Shown here: in pieces, positions 50,633 through 58,899 of the stretch
Position numbering within the stretch: the first letter of the stretch is position 1
Layout of the letters: every line of letters starts with the position of its first letter
Origin: an uncultured Emticicia sp.
Lineage (GTDB): Bacteria > Bacteroidota > Bacteroidia > Cytophagales > Spirosomataceae
Reading direction: 5' to 3'
DNA length: 64,000 nucleotides
Assembly: GCF_937903345.1 (NCBI RefSeq)
Contig: NZ_CALCZQ010000051.1
Span: forward strand, 215,382 to 279,381
Position numbers and translations under genes: made by a program
The notes under the pieces: model-generated
What the model was told of the DNA's origin: nothing
The model's input: only the letters and a program-made list of their open reading frames with translations
The model's database searches: none

Positions 50633-51694
50633 CTACGCTTCCTTCTTCTCAGGAATCAAAACAGATGCCAAAATACTGGTTGCTAAAATTCCCACAATCA
50701 CTATTAATGAGTGTGTGTTGGTAAAGCCTAATTCTTCGATTTGGTGGTGAAGTAGCATTTTTGCACCGATAAAAGTTAGCAAAATACCTAATCCAAGTGG
50801 TAAATATCTGAAAAGCCCCATGATGCTTGATAAGAAAAAGAACATCGAACGAAGCCCCATAATGGCAAAAACATTCGAAAAAAACACGATATAAGGGTCT
50901 TTAGTAATCGAGAAAATCGCTGGGATAGAATCAACCGCAAAAACCACATCAGTACCCGCAATGACTAGCATCACCAAGAAAAGTGGCGTTATATACCATT
51001 TTTTGTATCTTTTGTGATAAATCAAAAAATTATCGGTCACATTTCTTTTATAAACATTGAAGATTTTCGAAGCAATCTTTACTACTGGGTGATTGGCCGG
51101 TTCGATTTTTTCTTCCTCTTCTTCTTTACTAAAGAAAATTTTAAGACCAGTATAAACTAAAAAACCACCAAAAATAAAAAGAATCCATTCGAATCGTTGA
51201 ATAAGAGCCGCACCGATAAAAATAAAGATAAAACGTAGCACGATTGAGCCAAGAATACCCCAAACCAATACTTTTTTGTAGAATTTTTCGTGAACGCCAA
51301 ACGAACTAAAAATCAAGATAAACACAAAAATATTATCAACAGATAGGGAATACTCGGTTAAATAACCAGTCAAATAATCAATGGCCATACTGTTTTCAAA
51401 TGCTTGCAAAGCGGCATTAAAATCAGCTGGGAGTTTTAGTTTATCATAATAGTGTAATCTTACGTTTTCAAGATGAGAAGCATCACTAATATCGTGGATC
51501 AAATAGCCGTATTGGCGTAGGAAGAAGAAAAAGCCAATGGCCAATACTACCCAAACAGCACTCCATAGGCCCGCTTCTTTGAAACTTACTTTGTGGCTGC
51601 TTGATTTACTGAAAGCTCCTAAATCGAAAGCCATTACCAATCCCACAAAAACCGAGAAACAGATAAAAAATATTGTTTCGTTTGAAAAAATCAT
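50633..51694 (-). CDS. TerC/Alx-family integral membrane protein
   Basis: A 353-residue protein with about nine helices. The family core is SLSVDNIFVFILIFSSFGV and later AGTDVVFAVDSIPAIFSIT, with the conserved Asp residues in both membrane repeats. TerC/Alx proteins export manganese or protect against metal and tellurite stress and act at the translocon during protein secretion. A Glu-rich cytoplasmic loop (EEEEEK) follows helix 5. The 283 bp upstream show no yybP-ykoY-type manganese riboswitch that I can recognise. It is convergent with the helicase gene. Confidence 0.93.
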   Translation of the reverse strand: MIFSNETIFFICFSVFVGLVMAFDLGAFSKSSSHKVSFKEAGLWSAVWVVLAIGFFFFLRQYGYLIHDISDASHLENVRLHYYDKLKLPADFNAALQAFENSMAIDYLTGYLTEYSLSVDNIFVFILIFSSFGVHEKFYKKVLVWGILGSIVLRFIFIFIGAALIQRFEWILFIFGGFLVYTGLKIFFSKEEEEEKIEPANHPVVKIASKIFNVYKRNVTDNFLIYHKRYKKWYITPLFLVMLVIAGTDVVFAVDSIPAIFSITKDPYIVFFSNVFAIMGLRSMFFFLSSIMGLFRYLPLGLGILLTFIGAKMLLHHQIEELGFTNTHSLIVIVGILATSILASVLIPEKKEA

Positions 51695-51977
51695 AAAAAG
51701 AAAATTTTAATTTAATTATTGCATATAATCTTGGTACTCAGTTTGTTAGTTGTTTTTTTGAGAACAAGTTATTTGAGTACGACATATCTGTGGGATAAAG
51801 TTATATGTAAACTTAACCAAAATAGGTTCATCTACTCATAATAATTTCCAAAAAATCGGACTACCAATAACTAATAACTAACAACGGCATTTGCAATTCA
51901 AGAGAAACATGCTGTATTTTGTAACAAAGTTTTAAAAGAATTGATTTGCAAAAATGCACCGAAAACTCGAATAATTC

Positions 51978-52718
51978 ATGTATAATGGTAAAAAAGTAGT
52001 CATCGTAATGCCAGCCTATCGTGCATCGCTAACACTAGAACGTACTTATAAAGAAATCCCTTTTGATATTGTTGACGAAGTAATCTTGGTTGATGATTAT
52101 AGCCCCGATAATACTGCAGAAGTAGCCAAAGGCATTGGTATTCAGCACGTTATCTGCCATGATTTAAATAAAGGTTACGGTGGAAACCAAAAAACTTGCT
52201 ATACAAAAGCCCTAGAAATTGGGGCCGACATTGTGGTGATGGTTCATCCTGATTATCAATATACACCAAAGCTAATCAGAGCAATGGTGAGTATCATTGG
52301 CGAAGATTTATATCCTGTTGTTTTTGGTTCGAGAATCTTAGGTAAAGGTGCTTTGAAGGGTGGAATGCCACTTTATAAATACATTGCCAACCGTTTCTTG
52401 ACATTCTCGCAAAATATTTTGATGAGTCAAAAGCTTTCAGAATATCACACGGGGTACCGTGCATTCTCTCGTGAGGTTTTGCAAGCTGTACCTTTCAAAA
52501 AATGTGACGATGATTTTATTTTTGACAATGAAATGATTGCCCAAATTTTCGCAAAAGGCTACGAAATTGCCGAAGTAACTTGCCCAACCAAATATTTTGA
52601 TGAAGCATCTTCTATCAATTTTATGCGTAGTTCTAAGTATGGTTTGGGTGTACTCAGAGTTTCATTCCGCTATTTTTTAAATAATTTAGGTGTTTTTAAG
52701 TGGGATTTGTTGAAGTAA
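51978..52718 (+). CDS. GT2-family glycosyltransferase (dolichyl-phosphate mannose synthase-like)
   Basis: A 246-residue GT-A enzyme. The nucleotide-sugar site is VIVMPAYRASLTLERTYKEI with EVILVDDYSPDNT, and the metal motif region is VMVHPDYQYTPKLI (HPD in place of DAD). The acceptor segment EYHTGYRAFSREVL is typical of dolichyl/polyprenyl-phosphate sugar transferases. It lacks the C-terminal membrane helices of some relatives, so it is probably peripheral. It would charge polyprenyl phosphate with a sugar for glycan synthesis. It stands 107 bp before aroB on the same strand. Confidence 0.9.
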   Translation: MYNGKKVVIVMPAYRASLTLERTYKEIPFDIVDEVILVDDYSPDNTAEVAKGIGIQHVICHDLNKGYGGNQKTCYTKALEIGADIVVMVHPDYQYTPKLIRAMVSIIGEDLYPVVFGSRILGKGALKGGMPLYKYIANRFLTFSQNILMSQKLSEYHTGYRAFSREVLQAVPFKKCDDDFIFDNEMIAQIFAKGYEIAEVTCPTKYFDEASSINFMRSSKYGLGVLRVSFRYFLNNLGVFKWDLLK

Positions 52719-52825
52719 ACAATTAAAAAGTTTACCCTATGCGTCTCTATAGTAAATAATATCTTTTATAAATAAATTTCTCCTCCACAATCACTAAATT
52801 GCTTCTTTAATCAACGAAAGTTAAA

Positions 52826-53851
52826 ATGTCAGTTATTATTTCTCCAATTTCCGAAAGTTTAAAAACTTTTCTCGCAACTCAGGATTATTCAGAAATCATT
52901 GTTCTGACCGATACGAACACAAGGCGTTTTTGTTATCCAATTATTAAAGATTCATTGCCAAAACATTCCGTTATTACGGTCAAGCATGGCGAAGAAAACA
53001 AAAATCTTCAAACTTGCGAGATTATTTGGTCGGCCATGACCGAAGCACAGCTTGACCGTCACGCTTTGATGATTAACTTGGGCGGTGGAGTAATCGGCGA
53101 TATGGGTGGTTTTTGTGCTGCAACCTACAAGAGAGGTATTGATTTTATTCAGATTCCGACCACGCTACTTTCTCAGGTTGATGCTAGTGTAGGAGGTAAG
53201 CTGGGTATTGATTTTCAGGGATTTAAGAATCACTTAGGCGTATTTACTTTGCCAAATGCAGTTTTGATTGACCCTATTTTCTTGGAAACGCTCTCCGAAA
53301 GAGAAAAACGCTCAGGTTTTGCCGAAATTTTAAAACATTGTTTGATTCAAGATGTTAATAAGTGGGAGCAAATCAGAAGAAAAGATTTAGCAGATCAAGA
53401 TTTGCCCGATTTGATTGCTCATTCGGTCGAAATCAAGAAAAAGGTCGTTGCACAAGACCCATCTGAGAAAGGATTACGTAAAATTTTAAACTTTGGTCAT
53501 ACGCTGGGCCACGCAATGGAAACTTTTTTTCTGCATTTGGGGAAAAAAAGATTATTTCATGGCGAAGCAATTGCAGCGGGAATGATCTGCGAGTCGTATA
53601 TAGCATATACACGGGGTTTGATTGATGAACGCACCCTAGAACAAATAGAAGAATTTATATTTTCGATCTATGGAAAAGTTGATATTGATGTTGCTGATTT
53701 TGATACAATCATCGGGCTTACGCTTCAAGACAAGAAAAATAAAGGAAAAGAAGTTCGTTTCTCATTGATAAATGCCGCAGGAAGTTGCTTATATGATATT
53801 GTGGTGACGAAGAAGGAGATGAAAAAAGCCTTAGAATATTATAAAGGTTGA
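52826..53851 (+). CDS. aroB: 3-dehydroquinate synthase
   Basis: Second step of the shikimate pathway: DAHP to 3-dehydroquinate, NAD-dependent. The 341-residue protein contains LGGGVIGDMGGFCAATYKRG, the FIQIPTTLLSQVDASVGGK active-site segment, a Zn-binding LNFGHTLGHAMET and FHGEAIAAGMICE. Length matches AroB. The ATG at 52826 is preceded by an A-rich leader (GAAAGTTAAA). It may be co-transcribed with the GT2 gene upstream. Confidence 0.97.
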   Translation: MSVIISPISESLKTFLATQDYSEIIVLTDTNTRRFCYPIIKDSLPKHSVITVKHGEENKNLQTCEIIWSAMTEAQLDRHALMINLGGGVIGDMGGFCAATYKRGIDFIQIPTTLLSQVDASVGGKLGIDFQGFKNHLGVFTLPNAVLIDPIFLETLSEREKRSGFAEILKHCLIQDVNKWEQIRRKDLADQDLPDLIAHSVEIKKKVVAQDPSEKGLRKILNFGHTLGHAMETFFLHLGKKRLFHGEAIAAGMICESYIAYTRGLIDERTLEQIEEFIFSIYGKVDIDVADFDTIIGLTLQDKKNKGKEVRFSLINAAGSCLYDIVVTKKEMKKALEYYKG

Positions 53852-54074
53852 AAACAGATGTGATTGAGGTTTTATAATGTATAGTTTATGATGAGGTGAA
53901 AAGTACTAAAAAACTTGATTTTTTATATTTGATTGATTAGATTTGATTATTCTACAATGGTTGTCTACCTCCATTGTTAATTTTATAAACATTTGATAGT
54001 TAACTTTTTAGTAATTCTTGGATTACGCTTTGCGAATCATTTGTATTTTTAAACCAATTCAATTTGTAAGCCTC

Positions 54075-54644
54075 ATGAGAAAAATTTATGTGTCATCAGC
54101 ACTCATTCTTTTAGCGTTGTCAAGCTTAGTTTTATCTAGTTGTAATTCTATTAAACTCATGGTAGATAATGACTACAGCTATGAAACCGATTTTACTAAA
54201 TATAAAACTTACAATTTTTTGAATTGTGAGATTGATACTTCGTTTGTTTGTTCCGAAATTCAAGATGCTATTCGTCGCCAAATGAAAGCCCGTGGCTATA
54301 AAGTTGTATCCGATGCTCCAGGTTTATTGGTTAGTTACAGCATCATCCGTGACCGTGTTGACTATAAAGGATATTTTCAACCATCGCTCGACCGTTGGGT
54401 CAATCACTTCGATGGTGATGATACATACAAAACGCAAAATTTCCATTTTGGTGGCGGAATGATTTTGGTATCGTTATTAGATGCCGATAGTAGTCGCCTA
54501 ATATGGCGTGGATATGCCTCAGGAGTTTTCAACAAGCAAGTAAATAAGCCAATCAATTATTATCGCAGTGTGGTCAGAAATATCTTCGACCAATACCCAC
54601 TTTTTGCAGCTGGCGAAAAACCACGTAAGATAGAAGAATTATAG
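54075..54644 (+). CDS. DUF4136 lipoprotein, first of a tandem pair
   Basis: 189 residues with a lipoprotein signal ending LSSC. The mature part begins with a DUF4136-like YSYETDFTKYKTYNFLNCEI, then IQDAIRRQMKARGYKVVSDA and VRNIFDQYPLFAAGEK. A longer frame begins at 54018, but the ATG at 54075 gives the signal peptide directly. The next gene is a paralogue with the same layout 205 bp downstream. Family function is unknown; DUF4136 proteins are mostly Bacteroidota lipoproteins exposed in the envelope. Confidence 0.85.
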   Translation: MRKIYVSSALILLALSSLVLSSCNSIKLMVDNDYSYETDFTKYKTYNFLNCEIDTSFVCSEIQDAIRRQMKARGYKVVSDAPGLLVSYSIIRDRVDYKGYFQPSLDRWVNHFDGDDTYKTQNFHFGGGMILVSLLDADSSRLIWRGYASGVFNKQVNKPINYYRSVVRNIFDQYPLFAAGEKPRKIEEL

Positions 54645-54666
54645 TTGGCAGTTTTTATACTCAAAA

Positions 54667-54739
54667 TGCACTGAGTTGCAAAGGTTCGGAGACGACCGTC
54701 GCTCGGTGCAAAGTGCTGATAATGAAAAAAATAAAGATT
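54667..54739 (+). repeat. Dispersed repeat family 2, copy 2 (73 bp)
   Basis: Gapless counterpart of 12010-12082. It lies 23 bp after the first DUF4136 gene's stop and before the second, same orientation. Confidence 0.7.
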
Positions 54740-54849
54740 AAAATTTTTGCAAACCATTTTTGGTTAGGTATAATCTAAAGTTTTTAATTTTTAGAATTCT
54801 AACCTTGGTCTGCTGTAATTATTTATTTAGGATTTAAAGAGGCAAAAAA

Positions 54850-55401
54850 ATGAAAAAAAACTTGCTTTTTCTTTGTATTTTATGTGTTTTCACTAGTTGT
54901 ACGAGGGTTTTTGTTGACAACGATTATCGTTACTCGACCCACTTCAAGAAATACCAAACCTATGCTTTTGTTGATTGCGAACGAGATACAAATATCTTAT
55001 GCGAAGACGTACAACAGGCTATTCAGTATCAGATGCGAGCAAGAGGCTATGATTTTAATGCTCAAAAACCTAATGTATTTGTCAACTTTTCTATCTATTA
55101 CGACCGACTCAAATATAAAGGCTACGAACAGCCATCCCTCATAAACTGGGTTTCGACCGAAGATGATAGTTATTTATACAAACCTGTAAAGTATGAATTA
55201 GGACGTGGTACACTTATGATTTCGATGATTGAAGCCGAAACCAGCGAAGTGGTTTGGCGTGGATATGCCACTGGGATTTTCAACAAAGCATCATCGAAGA
55301 AAAACTATTTTAAGAGTATTGTGAGAAATATTTTTGACCAATATCCACTCTTAGCAACTGCAGAAAAAGTACAGAAAGCAAAAGGGAACAATATTTATTG
55401 A
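54850..55401 (+). CDS. DUF4136-like lipoprotein, second of the tandem pair
   Basis: 183 residues, paralogous to the preceding gene throughout. Shared segments are VDNDYRYSTHFKKYQTYAFV (first copy VDNDYSYETDFTKYKTYNFL), a ...DVQQAIQYQMRARGYDF stretch and SIVRNIFDQYPLLATAEK. The lipobox is FTSC with Cys near residue 16. Divergence is considerable, so the duplication is old. The region between the two carries repeat family 2. A terminator follows at 55418-55455. Confidence 0.85.
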   Translation: MKKNLLFLCILCVFTSCTRVFVDNDYRYSTHFKKYQTYAFVDCERDTNILCEDVQQAIQYQMRARGYDFNAQKPNVFVNFSIYYDRLKYKGYEQPSLINWVSTEDDSYLYKPVKYELGRGTLMISMIEAETSEVVWRGYATGIFNKASSKKNYFKSIVRNIFDQYPLLATAEKVQKAKGNNIY

Positions 55402-55417
55402 TATGATGTTTTGCTTC

Positions 55418-55455
55418 AAGAGTCGAATATCTATGTATGATATTTGACTCTTTTT
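55418..55455 (+). terminator. Terminator after the DUF4136 pair
   Basis: AAGAGTC-G-AATATC pairs with GATATT-T-GACTCTT (55418-55453) around TATGTAT, one internal mismatch, followed by a T run. It starts 17 bp after the stop. Confidence 0.85.
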
Positions 55456-55486
55456 GTTTTAGATTAACCGTAATTAAAAACCTATT

Positions 55487-55969
55487 ATGCTAACAGAATT
55501 ACAAAAAGGACATTCACTAAATACTCGAAAAATAGTAAAATTTGCCGAAGGACTTTCGCAAGAAGAATCACTTTTTCGTCCTTATAGTGCCGTTAATAGC
55601 TTTCTTTGGAATCTTGGGCACGCCACGTACGTCAGAAATACGATGATAAAAATCTTGAATCCAACTGCCAAATTAGATGTTTATGAAAACGAAAAAGAGC
55701 TTTTTGGCAATGGTTCGAGCTTACAAGCCAATGAAGTATATCCAGTGTTGAGTTTTATTCTTGAGCATTTTGTAAAGCGTGGTGAAGAAATAAATACACT
55801 TATCGAGACCGTTTCAGCTGAACATTTACAACAAGAATCTTCGATTAAAATAGGCCCAGAACCACGTACCAACGAAGCTTTGCTCTGGTTTTTTTACAAC
55901 CACGAAACCGAACATTTGGGCGAAATGAAAATTCTTAAAAACCTCGCAAACCGACTCAGAAATGCTTAA
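55487..55969 (+). CDS. DinB-family metal-binding four-helix bundle protein
   Basis: 160 residues with the DinB/YfiT pattern of three His ligands: H47 in LWNLGHATY, and the C-terminal NHETEHLGEM supplying two more. Members bind zinc or nickel and include thiol-transferases; the exact substrate is unknown. It overlaps the next gene by 8 bp, which implies translational coupling. The start at 55487 is an ATG after a purine-poor leader. Confidence 0.88.
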   Translation: MLTELQKGHSLNTRKIVKFAEGLSQEESLFRPYSAVNSFLWNLGHATYVRNTMIKILNPTAKLDVYENEKELFGNGSSLQANEVYPVLSFILEHFVKRGEEINTLIETVSAEHLQQESSIKIGPEPRTNEALLWFFYNHETEHLGEMKILKNLANRLRNA

Positions 55970-56309
55970 AGTTTATGGAATACCGAACTGTGATACAGTA
56001 AAAAAAGCTACAGCTTGGCTAAAAAACAAAGGGTTTGCCTTTGAGTTTTATGATTACAAGAAACTCGGCATCACTGAAGCAAAACTCGAAGAATGGCTCA
56101 CGCAGGTGCCGTTCGATAAACTTCTGAATCGTGCAGGTACAACATTCAAAAAATTAACTGACGAAGAAAAAGCAAAAATTACCGATAATGCTTCGGCGAT
56201 AGCTTTGATGCTCGAAAAAACTTCAGTCATCAAACGCCCGATTCTTGAGTCTAATAAGATTTTGGCGGTGGGTTTTAAGGCTGAGGAGTATGAGGTGATT
56301 TTTGGGTGA
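55962..56309 (+). CDS. ArsC/Spx-like thioredoxin-fold protein (YffB type)
   Basis: 115 residues. The N-terminus MLKVYGIPNCDTVKKATAWL holds a single cysteine (C10) followed by DTVKKA, the mark of the ArsC/YffB family. The downstream pattern NRAGTTFKKL and SVIKRPILES matches the family. YffB-type proteins are thought to be GSH-dependent reductases or regulators; true arsenate reductases use further cysteines. The gene overlaps the preceding DinB-family gene by 8 bp, so the two are made together. Confidence 0.88.
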   Translation: MLKVYGIPNCDTVKKATAWLKNKGFAFEFYDYKKLGITEAKLEEWLTQVPFDKLLNRAGTTFKKLTDEEKAKITDNASAIALMLEKTSVIKRPILESNKILAVGFKAEEYEVIFG

Positions 56310-56684
56310 TTGATTTAAATTTGAGATCAACAGCTCTTTAAGTAATTGAACAATATTTATCGACAAATTTACAAACACCTAAATATCTGTTTATTACCTT
56401 ATTATCTTAAGTGGTCTTGTCGAAAATTGGGTAAGAACTAATTATAATTTATTTGTCTTTTTTTTACAGTTAACAAATTATCCAAATACATAGGTATTGT
56501 TGTAAATTAAATTTGCCAATTCTGAAAATGTGAAAAACTCGGATGTTTTTACGAGATTCTTGCTTTAGCCAATATTTATATAAAATAGAATTACACCATA
56601 AAATTGGGTATTCTCTAACAGAATGCAACCAAATTTTATGGGGTAGCGTCTTTATCATATAAGAGCGTTGGAATCGAATAGGAA
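56310..56684. other. 375-bp region with repeat copy B and a long stem before the next gene
   Basis: It contains repeat family 1 copy B (56359-56424) and a long inverted repeat, CCATAAAATTGG (56596-56607) with CCAAATTTTATGG (56629-56641, one bulged base), enclosing TTCT/AGAA. No T run follows, so it is more likely a leader structure or operator than a terminator. No gene is supported. Confidence 0.55.
56359..56424 (+). repeat. Dispersed repeat family 1, copy B (66 bp)
   Basis: From ATCGACA to TGTCGAA, with CTAAATATCTGT and CTTATTAT cores. It is the same length as copy A and aligned without gaps. It begins 49 bp after the ArsC-like gene stop, in the same orientation. Confidence 0.75.
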
Positions 56685-58097
56685 ATGAAAAAATTATATA
56701 CATATTTATTTTTTATTGGGCTGATTCTGTGGAGCTGCGATAGCGTCACAGACCTTCAACCTCAACAAAATATTGATGAAGCGATTCCAGCAGCTACAAT
56801 AAACGCAATCAAAACCAACTACCCAGAAGCCACCAAAGTGCGTTTTTCAACAATCGAAAAAAACAGGCTATTTCAATCTGAATTTGATGTGAAAGTTGAT
56901 AGAATGTCTGCAATCGTAAATAACGTAGGGTTTATTTCAGAAATGTATAAGCAAACTTTGGCCATAAACTTACCCGATAATATCAAAGTATATCTTGAGG
57001 CCTATTATACAGGAGCAAATACCATAAATGTATGTCAACAAATCAGTAAAGATGGCAAAATAGAAGGCTACAAAGTCATACTTAAAGATAAAAATTCGAA
57101 AAACATCACCTTGATTTTTGATGCCACTGGTACACTTATCATGAATGTTTCTGATAATCCGAATGGTGGGTCGGCAATAAACTCACCTCCGAAGCTCTAT
57201 TTTATTGACAAAAATGAGCTTCCGCAAGCCATTAATAGTTTTTTAGTTTTAAAACACGGCGATTATAAGTGTATAAAAGTAGGAGTTGTTTTAGAAGGTT
57301 TGACCAAGAGCTATTCGGTAGTAATAAGCCAAAATTTTACCACTTTCGATTACTTATTTGATGAAAAAGGTAATGTCTTGAAATCATCATCATTTGGGGT
57401 AAATGCTCCGAGTGGTCGTTTTGAAGATAAACCAATAACAGTCAATGATTTAACCTCCAAAATCAAGGCATATCTCGACAAAGAATATAAAGGCTGGCAA
57501 TTTGAAAGAGGCATTGTTTTTATACAGAACGGCATTGTTCAAGTGTATAATTTAATTATTTCGTATGATAAAAAACAATATTCATTACAGTTTGATAAGG
57601 ATAGTAATTTCTTGAAAAGAGAGCAAGTAGGTACCGAAGGAAATGATACTAAAGTTGAGGTTAAACTTATTTTCCCCAAAGATGTACCTAATACAATCAT
57701 AAACTTTTTGTTATCAAAGCACAAGGAATTTAAATACATTCAAACGGCTATAATCATTGACAAAGCTAAAAAAACATATTGGCTAACAATCTTAAGTAAT
57801 TTTGAAGTTTATGATTATACTTTCGACGAAAGTGGAAAGTTTTTGAGTGTAAAGGAAATTAAAATGAAATTTCCTGATAATAAAATCTATGATAAACCTC
57901 TTGATGCCAAAGATTTGCCAAGTAAAGCCAAAACATATTTGGAGGCAAATTATAAAGCTTGGGTATTTCAGAGTGGAGTAATTGTATATGTCGAAAATAA
58001 AATTTTGGGATATGTTATAGCAATAAAAGTCGCTAACGATTATTATTACATAAATTTTGACGCCGATGCTAATTTTTTATCGGCAAGAAAAGGCTAA
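56685..58097 (+). CDS. Lipoprotein with about five PepSY-like repeats
   Basis: 470 residues. The signal ends LWSC with the acceptor Cys at 18. The mature protein is built of roughly 80-residue repeats ending in FDxxGxxL-type strands: FDATGTLIM (145), FDEKGNVLK (225), FDKDSNFLK (303), FDESGKFLS (380) and FDADANFLS (458). Such PepSY-like/beta-lactamase-inhibitor-like repeats occur in secreted Bacteroidota proteins and often inhibit or bind peptidases. The ATG at 56685 follows GGAAA and an AATAGGA sequence. Repeat number is higher than in ordinary members. Confidence 0.82.
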   Translation: MKKLYTYLFFIGLILWSCDSVTDLQPQQNIDEAIPAATINAIKTNYPEATKVRFSTIEKNRLFQSEFDVKVDRMSAIVNNVGFISEMYKQTLAINLPDNIKVYLEAYYTGANTINVCQQISKDGKIEGYKVILKDKNSKNITLIFDATGTLIMNVSDNPNGGSAINSPPKLYFIDKNELPQAINSFLVLKHGDYKCIKVGVVLEGLTKSYSVVISQNFTTFDYLFDEKGNVLKSSSFGVNAPSGRFEDKPITVNDLTSKIKAYLDKEYKGWQFERGIVFIQNGIVQVYNLIISYDKKQYSLQFDKDSNFLKREQVGTEGNDTKVEVKLIFPKDVPNTIINFLLSKHKEFKYIQTAIIIDKAKKTYWLTILSNFEVYDYTFDESGKFLSVKEIKMKFPDNKIYDKPLDAKDLPSKAKTYLEANYKAWVFQSGVIVYVENKILGYVIAIKVANDYYYINFDADANFLSARKG

Positions 58098-58140
58098 TTT
58101 TGAATAGTGTATTTTTCAAATAACCAATTATTGGGATAAC

Positions 58141-58148
58141 TAACTTTG
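58141..58148 (+). promoter_or_regulatory. -7 box of the sigma factor gene
   Basis: Exact TAACTTTG, 99 bp before the ATG. No TTG lies at ideal spacing, so it may be read by another sigma factor or with help. Confidence 0.35.
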
Positions 58149-58247
58149 TAATCGTTTGCTCGTTCAAAGAGAAACTCAAAATTTGTTTTTTTAGTCTTTT
58201 GTATAGTCCCTATTAATTGAATCTATAAACATAGCAACCTTTTTCGG

Positions 58248-58787
58248 ATGCGGAATGAAGTTGAATTAGTTCTTGGTTGTCAGCGGAACGACCCAAGAGC
58301 CCAAGCAGCCTTTTATAATCTTTATAAAGGTCGTCTTTTGGGCGTTTGTCGTCGTTATGCCCGTACTGTAATGGAAGCCGAGGATATTTTCCAAGAGGCA
58401 TTTATTAAGATTTTTAATAAAATCAATGATTTACAGAAACTTGAGTCGGTCGAATATTGGGTGAAATCTTTGGTAATCCGCACGGCTATAGATCACTATC
58501 GACAGAATAATAAAGATCGTCAATTTGTTGATTATGAGGCTATTGAAAATCTTGGAGATGCGGATATTGGGGTGATTTCGCAGTTGAGTCACGAAGAAAT
58601 TGTGGGGGCAATCAACCAACTACCCGATGGTTATCGTATGGTAGTGAATATGTATTTAATTGATGGTTACGAACATAATGAAATAGCCAAGATTTTGCAG
58701 ATTTCGGAAGGCACCTCAAAGTCTCAGCTTTCGAGGGCTAAAGTGCACCTCCGTAGAACTTTGCAGGAAATGGGCGTTGTTAATTAA
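58248..58787 (+). CDS. ECF-type RNA polymerase sigma factor
   Basis: 179 residues with sigma region 2 (AEDIFQEAFIKIFNKINDL, with a YWVKSLVIRTAIDHYRQ tail) and region 4 (INQLPDGYRMVVNMYLIDGY, then HNEIAKILQISEGTSKSQLS). It has no region 3 or extra domain. The gene starts at an ATG after TTTTTCGG. The next gene on the strand encodes a membrane protein whose cytoplasmic N-terminus has six short repeats, so the pair probably forms a sigma/anti-sigma-like unit. There is no anti-sigma factor of the usual FecR type next to it. Confidence 0.92.
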   Translation: MRNEVELVLGCQRNDPRAQAAFYNLYKGRLLGVCRRYARTVMEAEDIFQEAFIKIFNKINDLQKLESVEYWVKSLVIRTAIDHYRQNNKDRQFVDYEAIENLGDADIGVISQLSHEEIVGAINQLPDGYRMVVNMYLIDGYEHNEIAKILQISEGTSKSQLSRAKVHLRRTLQEMGVVN

Positions 58788-58899
58788 TTTCGACTTCGCT
58801 CAGCAACCGAAAGTTTGGCTTCGCTCAATTATCCTAAGCTTGTATTTATAATTAAGAAATGAATAAAATTGCTTAAATCTCACCTAGAGATTGGCTTAT

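Noticed and set aside
51695..51977. Manganese (yybP-ykoY) riboswitch before terC
   Set aside because: Neither the conserved core bases nor a suitable stem arrangement could be found.
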